From an uncultured Opitutia bacterium (lineage in GTDB: Bacteria; Verrucomicrobiota; Verrucomicrobiia; Opitutales; Opitutaceae): a stretch of DNA of 64,000 bases. Shown piece after piece: positions 45,450-56,437 of this stretch. The notes under the pieces were generated by a model, which was not told the origin of the DNA, made no database searches, and saw only the letters and a program-made list of their open reading frames with translations. The position numbers and the translations under genes are program-made. Every line of letters begins with the position of its first letter. Position 1 is the first letter of the stretch. The DNA lies in NCBI GenBank assembly GCA_903896015.1, contig CAITWF010000082.1, positions 1 through 64,000 on the forward strand, read 5' to 3'.

Positions 45450-46306
45450 GCAGCGTGGCGGTCTGAAATAAATCGCCAAGAGCACGGCTGGGATAATCCC
45501 GGGCGACCGGGGAAAGGGCGACGGCAGCTGGTGCCGGCTCCCCCTCCAAACCGCGTTAGCGGACTTGGCAGGCATATCTCACCAGTTCCTCTGGCCGAAG
45601 TCGTGTTCGGTCAGGCAAGATCACGAAGAAGTGAACTGAGCGGTGAGCGGCGATTAGAAACCGCGCGCGAACCGAGTCAGGCCCACGGGGCGTTTCGACC
45701 CGTGCGCCGACGCAGTTACCCAGAGGGTTTCGGTTGCTACTGCGCAGACCAGAACGCAGTCGCGTTGTCCGGCGGGCCCACCCCGCCAAAAGGCCCAGCC
45801 CGGTTAAACGGGCGGGGCGCGAAAAGGCAGCGCGGCGGCGGGGAGCGAGCGAACCTGGCAAAGTTCGTCAAACCTCCTCCATGAGGCGGCGTGCAAAAAC
45901 ACGTCACCTCGCTGCAAGAGCGAAAGCAACCTGAGAGGTAAGAGGTCAGACCCGTAACGCGGGGCCAACGGCCGGCCAAAAGCTGGCGCCGTCCCCGTGG
46001 CAAAGGTGCTCGACGCGAAGATTGGTATTGCAGACGTGTCCGCACCACGTCCGGCGCGCCGCTCCCGGCAGGGAGTGTCCGAACCGGGCGCAGAGGCCTC
46101 ACTCGAAAGATTCGGACCGGAAACGGTCCGGACGGTCCCGCCATGAGACCGAGACATCCGCATGCCGCGGAGAGTGGCGTCGGGAAGCACACCGCCCGCG
46201 AAAGCGAGCGCGTCCAAGCGTGTGCCGCCGGGAAAGAGCGCGTGACGAACGCCCACCCCCACTTTTTGGCCCCGGGACCGCAAGGTCCCGGGGCCAAACT
46301 GTTTTT
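45450..46306 (+). ncRNA. Putative large structured non-coding RNA, unassigned class
   Basis: About 850 bases without a credible protein. Stems visible on the + strand include CCGC/GCGG with loop GTTA (45551-45562), CCGAA/TTCGG (45594-45609), CACGGG/CCCGTG (45684-45704), GGCGGG/CCCGCC (45771-45787), GCCCG/CGGGC (45797-45812), CGAAC/GTTCG (45850-45867), GACGTG/CACGTC (46033-46051), GGACCG-GAAA-CGGTCC (46114-46129) and CGC-GAAA-GCG (46198-46207). It ends in a 12-bp stem with a GCAA loop and T5. GNRA loops occur only in the + sense. GGTAAGAG at 45937-45944 equals the RNase P CR-II loop, but the RNase P CR-I and CR-V motifs are absent. The 5' end is a guess and no promoter is obvious. Confidence 0.6.
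46268..46306 (+). terminator. Very strong intrinsic terminator of the putative RNA
   Basis: A perfect 12-bp stem GGCCCCGGGACC/GGTCCCGGGGCC closed by the GNRA loop GCAA is followed six bases later by five T. No ORF ends just before it, which implies an RNA gene upstream. Confidence 0.85.
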
Positions 46307-46438
46307 ATACTTCACCGCTCGCCGGTCATCGCTGATCGAGCCCGGCGACGTGTAGGGGAAAACACGCGGCCTACTGGCGGAAACTACCCGCGGCAGCCGA
46401 TTGAATCTCAGCGAGATATTGACGATTAAGAGAGTCGG

Positions 46439-49294
46439 TTGAGCTCCGATCGAGTCCCTTCCCGATTTTTCACTCCTCTCACACTGACCATTCTGTGCGG
46501 TGCGATGGGCTTTGCCGTGAACCAATTCGGCGTAGCGGTTTTTGGCGGCACCGAACTCACGTTCGGCAGCATCCTGCCGATGATGGCCGCGATTCGCTTC
46601 GGGCCGGGCTATGGCGTAGTCGCCGCCGTCATCGCCTCCCTCAGCACGCTGTTCAACTGGGGCCATCCGCTGGGTGCGATCTGTTATCCCGCCGAGGCTG
46701 CGCTGGTGGGGTGGCTTGCTTCGCAGCGCCGCTGGCACCCGCTGCTCGCGGACATCCTGTTTTGGTCATTTCTCGGGTTTCCGATTGCGCTATTTTACAC
46801 TCAATTCGACGGGACGATTCCGTTTCCTGGTTACTGGGCGATTGCCGTAAAAATGCCGGTCAACGGCCTCGTTTCCACGCTCACCGCTTACACGGCGCTC
46901 GAAATACTGCTGGACGCTCTGGCCCATCGCTCCGGCTCGGTCGCAGCCAAGGCGCCCCTCCTCCAAATCCTCTTCCACCGCTTCGGCCTGCTCGCCACCC
47001 TGCCGATTGTCGCGCTCGGGTTTTACGCCGGACGAACCTTCGATCTTCGGCAGCGCGTCAACAGCGCCGTTGAAGTCGCCGACGCCGCTGACGATCTCGC
47101 TGGAGCGGTCGGCAAATATCTCGACACGCACCGGCAGGTCATCGCCACCCTCGCCCGGCAACTCGCCACCGATTCGCCGTCCGGCCACGACTTCCAGGCC
47201 AGTCAACTCGAAGCGGTTCGCCGTGAGTTTCCCGGATTTCTCACGCTGCTCCTTGCAGACGAACACGGACAGATCATCGCGACCGCCCCCAACCGCACCA
47301 CCGCCGCCCGCGGTGAATTCACCAGCGTCGCCGATCGCGAATACTTTCTCCAAGCGGTAAGCCGACGGCGGACGTTCGTCAGCGATGTCTTTCTCGGCCG
47401 CGGGCTCGGCCACGATCTGATCGTCGCCATCAGCGCGCCCGTGCTGGACGCACACGGTCAGGTGCGGTTTGTCGTCGAAGGTTCGCTCAATCTTGAGCAA
47501 CTCTCCCAGGATCTCACCCGCTCGTCCAAGACCACAGCACGCGATCTGGTGGTCGTCGATCGACGCGCGCAGATCGTCTGCAGCTCCGGCCGGCTCGCCC
47601 TCGCCCCCCTTGCTTCGTTCGCTGGCGAAAGCCTCTTTCAGGCGGCCGTTAATTCGCCTTCGCCCTCCTTTCTGCACGATCAGCGCCGCCCCGGCGAACG
47701 CCATGCAGAGCGCCAACTCGCTGCCACTGCCAAGGTCGCCGACTACGGCTGGAGGCTCTACCTGCAGGAGCCCATCTGGATCACGCAGCAGCCCGTCGCC
47801 GCCTATTATTTCTCGATCCTGTGCGGGTCGCTGTTCGCCATCGCGTGCGCCCTCGCCCTTGCGCGGGTGACGGCCGCTTCCGTCACGCGACCGCTGCGGC
47901 AACTCTTGCGCGCCACCCGTGCCCTCACTAGCGAGTCGCTCGCGCCACCTGTCCTAGAACTCACCTCGGCTCCCGCCGAACTCGCCGAACTCAGCCGCGA
48001 TGTCCACACCGCGACCCTGTTGCTACGCCAGAACCGGGATGAACTCGCCCGCCGCAACACCGAACTTCGCGATCTCCTCTCCAGCCTCGACCAGAAGATC
48101 CGCGACCGCACCGCCGAACTCGCCGAGGCGCGCACCCTCGCTGAATCCGCCAACCGCGCCAAAAGTGAATTTCTTGCCAGCATGAGCCACGAGCTGCGCA
48201 CCCCGCTCAACGTCATCCTCGGCAACGCCAACTTGCTCGAAGATGGGGCGCTCGGTTCCGTCACGGACCGCCAACTTGACTCCCTCCGCGGCATCGATGA
48301 AAGCGGCCGTCACCTCCTGGCCGTGATCAACGACATCCTCGACCTCTCCAAGGTCGAGGCCGGCATGCTCGAACTCGACTACAGCGACGTGAGCGTCGTC
48401 GAACTCTGCGATGCCAGCTTGCGCTTCGTCCAAGCCGCGGCCGAAAAGAAACACCTCACGGTCGATCGCAACTACGACTGCCTGCCCGACACGTGCTTCG
48501 TCGCCGACGGCCGGCGCGCCAAGCAAATCCTCGTCAACCTCCTCAGCAACGCCGTCAAGTTCACCCCCGAGGACGGCAGCATTTCCCTCGGCGTCAGCAC
48601 CGACCCGGCAAACAACGCCATCCACTTCATTGTGACCGACACCGGCATCGGCATCCCGCTCGAGCGCCAGCGGCGGCTCTTCCGCCCATTCGTGCAAATC
48701 GACAGCCGGCTCTCCCGCGACTACGCTGGCACCGGTCTGGGTCTCGCCCTCGTCAAACAGCTCGCCGATTTGCACGGTGGCAGCGTCAGCCTGCTCAGTT
48801 CGGCCGGTGAAGGCAGCACGTTCATGGTCTCGCTGCCGTTGCGGCGCCCGACCACCTCGCGCGCCCCGTTTCCATTTTCCGCCGGCGCCGCGCCGGCGGA
48901 AAAAATTCTTCACCAGCCCCGTCTCCTCGTCGCCGAAGACCACGCCACCAACGTCGCCGTCCTCAAGGCCTACTTCAACTCGCACGACTGCCACGTCATC
49001 TATGCCCACGATGGCCTCGACGCCATCGAGCACGCCTTCGCCGAGGTCCCCAACCTGATTCTCATGGACGTCCAGATGCCGCGCATGGACGGACTCGAAG
49101 CGATCAAGCGCCTCCGCGCCGATCCGCGCACCGCCCACGTCCCGATCATCTGCGTGACCGCCCTCGCCATGGCCGACGATCGCGAACGCTGCCTCAAGGC
49201 GGGCGCCAACGACTACCTCTGCAAACCGATCAATTTCCGCACGCTCACGCAGACCATCAACCGTTTCGCCACGCCATCGCTCGCCCGCCCGTGA
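46439..49294 (+). CDS. Membrane hybrid sensor histidine kinase
   Basis: 951 residues from a TTG with AAGAGAG just upstream; an ATG 22 codons in is an alternative. Residues about 10-190 hold five or six membrane helices (MASE-like integral sensor). A periplasmic Cache-like domain follows (FPGFLTLLLADEHGQIIATA ... GDVFLGRGLGHDLIVAISAP in sense), then a helix and HAMP (ASVTRPLRQLLRATRAL). HisKA has FLASMSHELRTPLN, HATPase NLLSNAVKFTPEDGS and DTGIGIPLERQ. The C-terminal receiver has the phospho-Asp in LILMDVQMPRMDG. It starts 132 bp after the structured RNA terminator. The signal is unknown. A second receiver/kinase gene follows ten bases later. Confidence 0.88.
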   Translation: MSSDRVPSRFFTPLTLTILCGAMGFAVNQFGVAVFGGTELTFGSILPMMAAIRFGPGYGVVAAVIASLSTLFNWGHPLGAICYPAEAALVGWLASQRRWHPLLADILFWSFLGFPIALFYTQFDGTIPFPGYWAIAVKMPVNGLVSTLTAYTALEILLDALAHRSGSVAAKAPLLQILFHRFGLLATLPIVALGFYAGRTFDLRQRVNSAVEVADAADDLAGAVGKYLDTHRQVIATLARQLATDSPSGHDFQASQLEAVRREFPGFLTLLLADEHGQIIATAPNRTTAARGEFTSVADREYFLQAVSRRRTFVSDVFLGRGLGHDLIVAISAPVLDAHGQVRFVVEGSLNLEQLSQDLTRSSKTTARDLVVVDRRAQIVCSSGRLALAPLASFAGESLFQAAVNSPSPSFLHDQRRPGERHAERQLAATAKVADYGWRLYLQEPIWITQQPVAAYYFSILCGSLFAIACALALARVTAASVTRPLRQLLRATRALTSESLAPPVLELTSAPAELAELSRDVHTATLLLRQNRDELARRNTELRDLLSSLDQKIRDRTAELAEARTLAESANRAKSEFLASMSHELRTPLNVILGNANLLEDGALGSVTDRQLDSLRGIDESGRHLLAVINDILDLSKVEAGMLELDYSDVSVVELCDASLRFVQAAAEKKHLTVDRNYDCLPDTCFVADGRRAKQILVNLLSNAVKFTPEDGSISLGVSTDPANNAIHFIVTDTGIGIPLERQRRLFRPFVQIDSRLSRDYAGTGLGLALVKQLADLHGGSVSLLSSAGEGSTFMVSLPLRRPTTSRAPFPFSAGAAPAEKILHQPRLLVAEDHATNVAVLKAYFNSHDCHVIYAHDGLDAIEHAFAEVPNLILMDVQMPRMDGLEAIKRLRADPRTAHVPIICVTALAMADDRERCLKAGANDYLCKPINFRTLTQTINRFATPSLARP

Positions 49295-49304
49295 CCTTTT
49301 CATC

Positions 49305-50803
49305 ATGAACCCGCCTGCTACCAAAGTCTGCCTCGTCGATGACGAACCGCGCGGCCGCCAACTCCTGCGCGACCTCCTCGCGCACGACGGCTATACCCTG
49401 ATCGAAGCCGTCGACGGCGCTGATGCCCTCGCCACCGTCCTCCTCGAACTGCCCGATGTCGTCCTTCTCGACGTGATGATGCCCAAGCTCGACGGCTTCG
49501 AAGTCTGCCGCCGCCTGCGCGCCCACGAGGCGACTCGCCACGTGACCATCATCATGCTCACCGCGCTCGACGATCGACGCTCGCGCCTGCGCGGCCTCGA
49601 AGCCGGTGCCGACGACTTCATTTCCAAACCGATTGACGCGGTCGAACTCCGCACCCGCCTCCGCACCGTCGCCCAGCTCAACCGCTTTCGCACGCTCTCC
49701 GAGGAACGCGAACGCTTCGTCACCGCCCTCACCCACTCGCCCGATGCAATCGTCATCGCCAGCCCGGAGGGCGAGATTCACTTCGCCAACCAAGCCTTCG
49801 CACAACTCTTGGATTTGGCGCACTGGGCCGAAGCCAAATCACACCAGTTCTGCGATCTGTTTCCGCGCGAGCAGGCCGATGGCCTCCGCGATTTCATCGC
49901 GCGCACGGGCGGCAATCCCGCGCGGAAGTCGGCGTTCGAATCCGCCCTCATCCATCCCTCGGCCCCCGACACGATTGTCGAAATCACCGCCGGGCCCCTG
50001 CCGTGGGACGGCCGGCCCGCGATGCAGTTCAACCTGCGCAACATCACCGAAAAGAAGCGCCTCGAATCGCAGCTCATGCGCTCGCAGCGGCTCGAGCTGC
50101 TCGGCCAGCTCTCCAGTGGCATCGTCCATGACGTCAACAACATCTTCGCCGCCATCCTCGGCAGCGCGCAACTGATCGAGATGGCGCCAGCCGATCGCGC
50201 ACCCACGCTCCTCGCCAACATCCAGACCAGCGCGCCCGCGGCTCCTCCGTGCTGCGTCAGCTCTTGAATTTCGCCCGCGGCTCCGATGGTGAACTCGAAG
50301 ATGTCGCCCCCGGCGGCGCGCTCGCCGAAGTTGCCTCGGTGATTCGCGAAACCTTTGGGCACGCCTTCACGATCGCGTTTGAGGCACCCGACGATCTCCC
50401 GCACCTCACCGCCGACCCAAACCAGCTGCATCAGATCGTCATGAACCTCTGCGTCAACGCCCGCGATGCCATGCCTCAGGGCGGCACGCTCACGCTTTCC
50501 GCCGCTCATCACGTCGTCTCCGAGGATGAGGCCAGGCACCTCGCACCCGATGCCACCGCGGGCAACTTCATCGTGCTCTCCGTCCGCGACACGGGCACGG
50601 GCATCCCGCCCGAAGTGCGCAAAAAACTCTTCGATCCGTTTTTCACGACCAAGGCGGCCGGCAAAGGGACCGGCCTCGGCCTCGCAACTGTGCTCCGCCT
50701 CGTCCGCCGCCACCACGGTTTCGTCCATTTGGAAACCGAGGTCGGCCAGGGCTCGTGCTTCCACTGTTACCTGCCGCTGTCGCCCGTGCCGGTGACAGCT
50801 TGA
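49305..50803 (+). pseudogene. Receiver-PAS-histidine kinase split by a frameshift
   Basis: The first frame (to 50267) codes a receiver (LVDDEPRGRQLL, VVLLDVMMPKLDGFEVCRRL, Lys in FISKPID), a PAS domain (ALTHSPDAIVIASPEGEIHF) and HisKA (LSSGIVHDVNNIFAAILGSA). It then ends in junk (APPCCVSS). The natural continuation GSSVLRQLLNFARGSDGELE with the ATP domain ([48 protein letters not shown]) is in the -1 frame, reading to 50803. One missing base near 50235 in AGCGCGCCCGCGGC would explain it. This could be a true mutation or a sequencing error. Intact, it would be a soluble hybrid partner of the preceding kinase. Confidence 0.75.
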
Positions 50804-50886
50804 TTACGCGCCGCCTTCGGCCTTGCTTTCAATCGGTCGCGTCTGCACGTTGGGCCTCTTTTTCCAACATAAGCACGCGTCCGCCA

Positions 50887-52716
<1,830 letters not shown>

Positions 52717-52741
52717 TCAGCTTTCACGTCTGCCTCCTTTC

Positions 52742-52768
52742 GGGCCGGTCGATTGACCGGCCCTTTTT
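52742..52768 (+). terminator. Intrinsic terminator of typA
   Basis: A perfect 9-bp stem GGGCCGGTC/GACCGGCCC with loop GATT is followed by five T, 25 bp after the typA stop. Confidence 0.9.
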
Positions 52769-53011
52769 GTTTTCCGCGCTCGCGGACCAGCGCATTACAG
52801 TTCCATGACAAGGCCGCTTCGCGCTCGCATCGTCACGCCCGGGCGTGTTCGCATCCTACTCTGGGATCACTGGGAAACCTCTCCGCTGATCGCCCGGCGC
52901 CCGAACGCCGCTACATGACATGTTTTTCAGGTAGGATTCATTTCGCGTTCAGCTTTCTTTTCTAATCTTCGACCAACCTCACGTGCCACCCGCACGTCTA
53001 CCCTTCCTCCA
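52769..53011. other. Gene-free stretch upstream of the efflux operon
   Basis: About 240 bp without a plausible ORF; the last 70 bp are T-rich (TTTCTTTTCTAATC) and probably hold the promoter of the following operon, but no confident -35/-10 pair is seen. Confidence 0.4.
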
Positions 53012-54037
53012 ATGCGTCACCTCATCCGCTCCCTCCTCCTGCTCGCCACGCTCGCGGTCTCCGCGCGCGCCCAATACAAAGTCGTCGCTCACTTCCCGAT
53101 CGGTGGCGACACGTCCAGCTACGACTACTTGCGTGCCGATCCCGTCAATCGCCGGCTCTACGTCGCGCACGAGAAAAAATTTGAGGTGCTCGACCTCGAC
53201 TCCGGCAAAAAGGTCGGCGAACTCGGCCCCGTGAAGCGCGCCCACGGCATCGCGATCGCTCCTGAGTCAGGCCACGGCTTCGCCGCCAGCGGCATCGATG
53301 ATCTCATCATCATGTTTGATCTGAAAACTCTCGCGAAGCTCAAGGAGTTCAAGTCCTCCGGCTCCAACCCCGATTCGATCGAATACGATTCCGAGACGAA
53401 GCGCGTCTACGCCGCGAACCACGGCGAAACTGGTGATGTCACTGTGATCGTTCCGGTCAGCGGCGACATTGTCGCGACCGTCGCGCTCAAGGGCGGCAAA
53501 CTCGAAGGCCTGGCGTTCGATGGCCGCGGCCAAGGCTTCGTCAATGATGAGGACAAGAGCTCCGTGCAGGTCTTCGACACGCACACCTTGAAATACAAGG
53601 CCACGTGGTCCTCCGCCCCGGGCGAAGGTGGCACGGGCCTCGCGTGCGACTCCGCGCACCACCGGATTTTCTCGGCCTGCGCCAACAACAAGGTCGTCGT
53701 CCTCGACAGCGACTCGGGCAAAGTGGTCACCACCGTCGCGAGTGGCGAAGATCCCGACGGCCTCGCTTTCGATCCGAAGGCGGGCTTCATCTTTACGTCG
53801 AACCCGGACGGCACGCTGACCGTGATCAAACAGAACAGCGCCGACAGCTATACAGCGCTCCCCTCCGTCGCGACCGCGATTGGGGCCAAGACTATCACGC
53901 TCGATCCGACCAGCGGCCGCCTTTACACGTGCGCGCCGAAGTTCGGCCCGAAGCCCGCGCCCGTCAAAGGCGGCCCAAAGCCGAAGGCGCCGATCCTCGA
54001 AGGCACATTCGAGGCGATCGTTGTCGGCACGAAATAA
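53012..54037 (+). CDS. Secreted YncE-like beta-propeller protein
   Basis: 341 residues with a signal peptide (MRHLIRSLLLLATLAVSARAQ). Seven propeller blades of the YncE/40-residue beta-propeller kind are seen, each with a (D/N)P..R.LYV or similar strand (DPVNRRLYVAHEKKFEVLDL, ESGHGFAASGIDDLIIMFDL, DSAHHRIFSACANNKVVVLD, DPTSGRLYTCAPKFG). The C-terminus has a Lys/Pro-rich loop (KPAPVKGGPKPKAPI). It is the first gene of a four-gene unit with efflux components, 13 bp ahead of the outer-membrane factor. A sensing or metal-binding role is possible but not shown. Confidence 0.8.
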   Translation: MRHLIRSLLLLATLAVSARAQYKVVAHFPIGGDTSSYDYLRADPVNRRLYVAHEKKFEVLDLDSGKKVGELGPVKRAHGIAIAPESGHGFAASGIDDLIIMFDLKTLAKLKEFKSSGSNPDSIEYDSETKRVYAANHGETGDVTVIVPVSGDIVATVALKGGKLEGLAFDGRGQGFVNDEDKSSVQVFDTHTLKYKATWSSAPGEGGTGLACDSAHHRIFSACANNKVVVLDSDSGKVVTTVASGEDPDGLAFDPKAGFIFTSNPDGTLTVIKQNSADSYTALPSVATAIGAKTITLDPTSGRLYTCAPKFGPKPAPVKGGPKPKAPILEGTFEAIVVGTK

Positions 54038-54050
54038 TTTTTCGCGCCGC

Positions 54051-55442
54051 GTGAAATCCCGCCTGCTGTCTGTCTCGCTCGTCGCGCTTGCCGGAGCCGG
54101 CTGCGCGACGAACCCGCCCACTCCGCCCGCAATCTCCGCCGAGTCAGCCGCGGCCAGTTTCACCGCGCGCTCCCTCGACGATCCCGCGTTGCGGCATTTT
54201 CTCGCGGAGAACATCGGTCGCGATCCGGGCGAGACGTGGGATTTTGAGGCGTTGTCGTGGGTCGCATTTTATTATCAACCGTCACTCGAGGTCGCCCGCG
54301 CGCAGTGGGCGACCACGCGCGCAACGCGCCAAACCGTCGCCGCGCGCCCGAATCCCACCGTCTCGATCACCCCAGGCTATAACTCGAACCATGACGTCGG
54401 CGTCTCACCGTGGTTCCCCGCGATCAATTTCGATTTTCTGATCCAAGGCGACAAGCGCGCCCGCCAGCAGGACATCGCCCAGGCCGACATGGAAGTCGCG
54501 CGGCTCGGCGTGCTCGCGGCGGCGTGGCAGGTGCGCAGCGACGTGCGCCGGGCGCTAATCGAAACGCAAACCGCCGCGGCGCGGGCCGAATCGCTCCGTG
54601 CCCAGGCTTCGGCGCAACAGCAGCTCGAAGGGTTATTTCAACAGCGTCTCACACTCGGTCGCGCCGCCGCCTTCGAAGTGTCCGCGGCCCGCATCGCCGC
54701 GCACAAGGCGCTGGCCGCCGCCGCGGATGCCGCCGCGCAATCCGCCGCCGCCCGCGCGCGGCTCGCTGCTGCGCTCGGTGTGCCCGCCAGCTCACTCGAC
54801 GGAAAAAAGCTTTCCGCCCCGGCTATCGTCGCCCTTACCCCCGAAGCGATCGCCACAGCCCGCCGCGAATCCCTGCACAGCCGCGCCGACGTTCTCACCG
54901 CGCTCGCGAAGATTCAGTCCGTCCGCGCGGCGATCGAACTCGAAGTCGCCAAGCAAAAGCCCGATCTCCACGTCGGCCCCGGCTACCAATGGGACCAAGG
55001 TTTGGACAAGTGGAGCGTCGCCTTCACGTTTGAGCTGCCGATCTTTCACCGCAACGAAGGCCCGATCGCCGAAGCGCTGTCGCGCCATGCCGAGGCTGTC
55101 GCGCAATTCACCGCCACCCAAGCCGCCACACTCGCGGCGATTGATGCGGCGGTAATCGCGAAGAATGCCGCCGATGCCCAGACCACTCACGCGCATCAAC
55201 TCCGTGCCGAGGTGACCGCACAGGCCGCGCGCGTCGAGGAGCGTCTCGCGCAAGGCGCCGCCGATCAGGTTGAGCGCATGACCTCCGCGCTGGATCTCGC
55301 CGCCGCCGAGGTCGCCGAGCAGGAAGCCTCGACCGCCGTGTGGCTTGCCGCCGGCCAGCTCGAAGACGCCTTGCAGCTCCCATTCCCCCATCTTGCCGCG
55401 CTCGCTGACGCCTCCCAGCCCACTCCCACCCGCACGCCATGA
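54051..55442 (+). CDS. Outer-membrane efflux lipoprotein (TolC/CusC family)
   Basis: 463 residues from a GTG (VKSRLLSVSLVALAGAGCAT), whose lipobox LAGAGC marks a lipoprotein. Long helical hairpin repeats typical of outer-membrane factors follow: YQPSLEVARAQWATTRATRQ, AQASAQQQLEGLFQQRLTLG and the second-repeat equivalent AQAARVEERLAQGAADQVE. Short strands that form the membrane barrel lie between (PNPTVSITPGY, KPDLHVGPGYQWD). It should form the exit duct for the RND pump downstream. Its TGA overlaps the adaptor ATG (ATGA), indicating translational coupling. Confidence 0.87.
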   Translation: MKSRLLSVSLVALAGAGCATNPPTPPAISAESAAASFTARSLDDPALRHFLAENIGRDPGETWDFEALSWVAFYYQPSLEVARAQWATTRATRQTVAARPNPTVSITPGYNSNHDVGVSPWFPAINFDFLIQGDKRARQQDIAQADMEVARLGVLAAAWQVRSDVRRALIETQTAAARAESLRAQASAQQQLEGLFQQRLTLGRAAAFEVSAARIAAHKALAAAADAAAQSAAARARLAAALGVPASSLDGKKLSAPAIVALTPEAIATARRESLHSRADVLTALAKIQSVRAAIELEVAKQKPDLHVGPGYQWDQGLDKWSVAFTFELPIFHRNEGPIAEALSRHAEAVAQFTATQAATLAAIDAAVIAKNAADAQTTHAHQLRAEVTAQAARVEERLAQGAADQVERMTSALDLAAAEVAEQEASTAVWLAAGQLEDALQLPFPHLAALADASQPTPTRTP

Positions 55443-56434
55443 AAAAACATCTGCCAGTCCTCGCAGCCGGCCTGACTTTCGCAGCCTCCGCAGCGTGGTT
55501 TGCTGCGCCCCGCGCGCTCTGTGCCGAGCCCGCTAAGGCTGACGCGCCCGCCGACAAACCTGCCGACAAGTCAGCGGAAAAGCCGAAGGAAAACCCACTG
55601 CACCTCAACGCCGCGAAACGCGCAAAGACCGGCGTCACCCTCGCGCATCCTTCCTCGATTACCCTCACGCCTGAGGTCGCCGCGTTCGGCCGCGTGCTCG
55701 ATCCCACGCCCCTGATTTCCCTCGTTGCCGAATTTGAAACCGCGCGTGCCGCCCTGGCTGCATCTGAAGCGGACGAAGTTCGCGCAAAGAAACTGTTTGA
55801 GTCCGGCGCCAACGCCTCTGCGCAAGTTGCCGAAGCGGCCCACGCCACTGCCACCCGCGATCGTGCTGCCGTCGCTTCCGCTCGCGCGCGCCTGCTCGCG
55901 GGTTGGGGCCGCGCACTCGCGGACGGCATCGCGCTCGCCACGATTGTCAGCGAACTTGAAAAGGGCGCCGCGCTCGTCCGTCTCGATCTGTTGCCAGGCG
56001 ACGTGCCAGTCGCGGACTTGAAGAAGGCGTCCGTGAGCCTGCTGGGCGGCGTGGAAAAATTTGAGGCGAGCGTCGTCGGAGCCGCGCCCGCAGCCGATCC
56101 CCAATTACAGGGGTTGAGCTTCCTCGCGTTTATCGATGGTCACACGCTGCCGGCCGGTGCCGCGCTCCGCGCCACGCTCGCCGCGCCCGGCGAACCCGAA
56201 ACCAAGCTCGCCGTCCCGCGCACCGCCGTCGTCTACCATCAGGGCAGCACTTGGATTTACGTGCTGGGCGAAGAGGACACCTTCGAGCGAAAGATCGTCA
56301 CGCTCGGCCGCACCGTCGGCGAAAAGGTCGTCATCGCAAGCGGCCTCGAAGCCGACGAGCAGGTCGCCGCGACCGGCGCGGGGCAGTTACTGTCCGCCGA
56401 ACTCCAGGCTGGCGGCGGGCCCGACGAAGGCTGA
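55439..56434 (+). CDS. Periplasmic adaptor (membrane-fusion protein) of RND efflux
   Basis: 331 residues with a signal peptide and a Lys/Asp/Ala-rich linker (PADKPADKSAEKPKEN). The body keeps the adaptor order: beta-barrel strands (ALVRLDLLPGDVPVADLK), a coiled hairpin of only about 70 residues (AEFETARAALAASEADEVRA, KLFESGANASAQVAEAAHAT) and membrane-proximal strands (WIYVLGEEDTFERKIVTLGR, VVIASGLEADEQVAATGAGQ). A classic lipoyl half-motif is weak, so it is shorter than AcrA or CusB. It lies between the duct and pump genes with a 4-bp overlap and a 3-bp gap. Confidence 0.85.
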   Translation: MKKHLPVLAAGLTFAASAAWFAAPRALCAEPAKADAPADKPADKSAEKPKENPLHLNAAKRAKTGVTLAHPSSITLTPEVAAFGRVLDPTPLISLVAEFETARAALAASEADEVRAKKLFESGANASAQVAEAAHATATRDRAAVASARARLLAGWGRALADGIALATIVSELEKGAALVRLDLLPGDVPVADLKKASVSLLGGVEKFEASVVGAAPAADPQLQGLSFLAFIDGHTLPAGAALRATLAAPGEPETKLAVPRTAVVYHQGSTWIYVLGEEDTFERKIVTLGRTVGEKVVIASGLEADEQVAATGAGQLLSAELQAGGGPDEG

Positions 56435-56437
56435 GCC

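Noticed and set aside
45450-46306. Identification of the RNA as RNase P, tmRNA, SRP RNA or a group II intron
   Set aside because: Only the GGTAAGAG word fits RNase P. GGAAAGTCC, ACAGAA, tmRNA ends, the SRP tetraloop arm and an intron domain V were not found.
45737-46738. 333-codon minus-strand frame across the RNA region
   Set aside because: It is Arg/Pro/Gly-rich with no domain, runs into the histidine kinase gene on the other strand, and long chance frames are common at this GC content.
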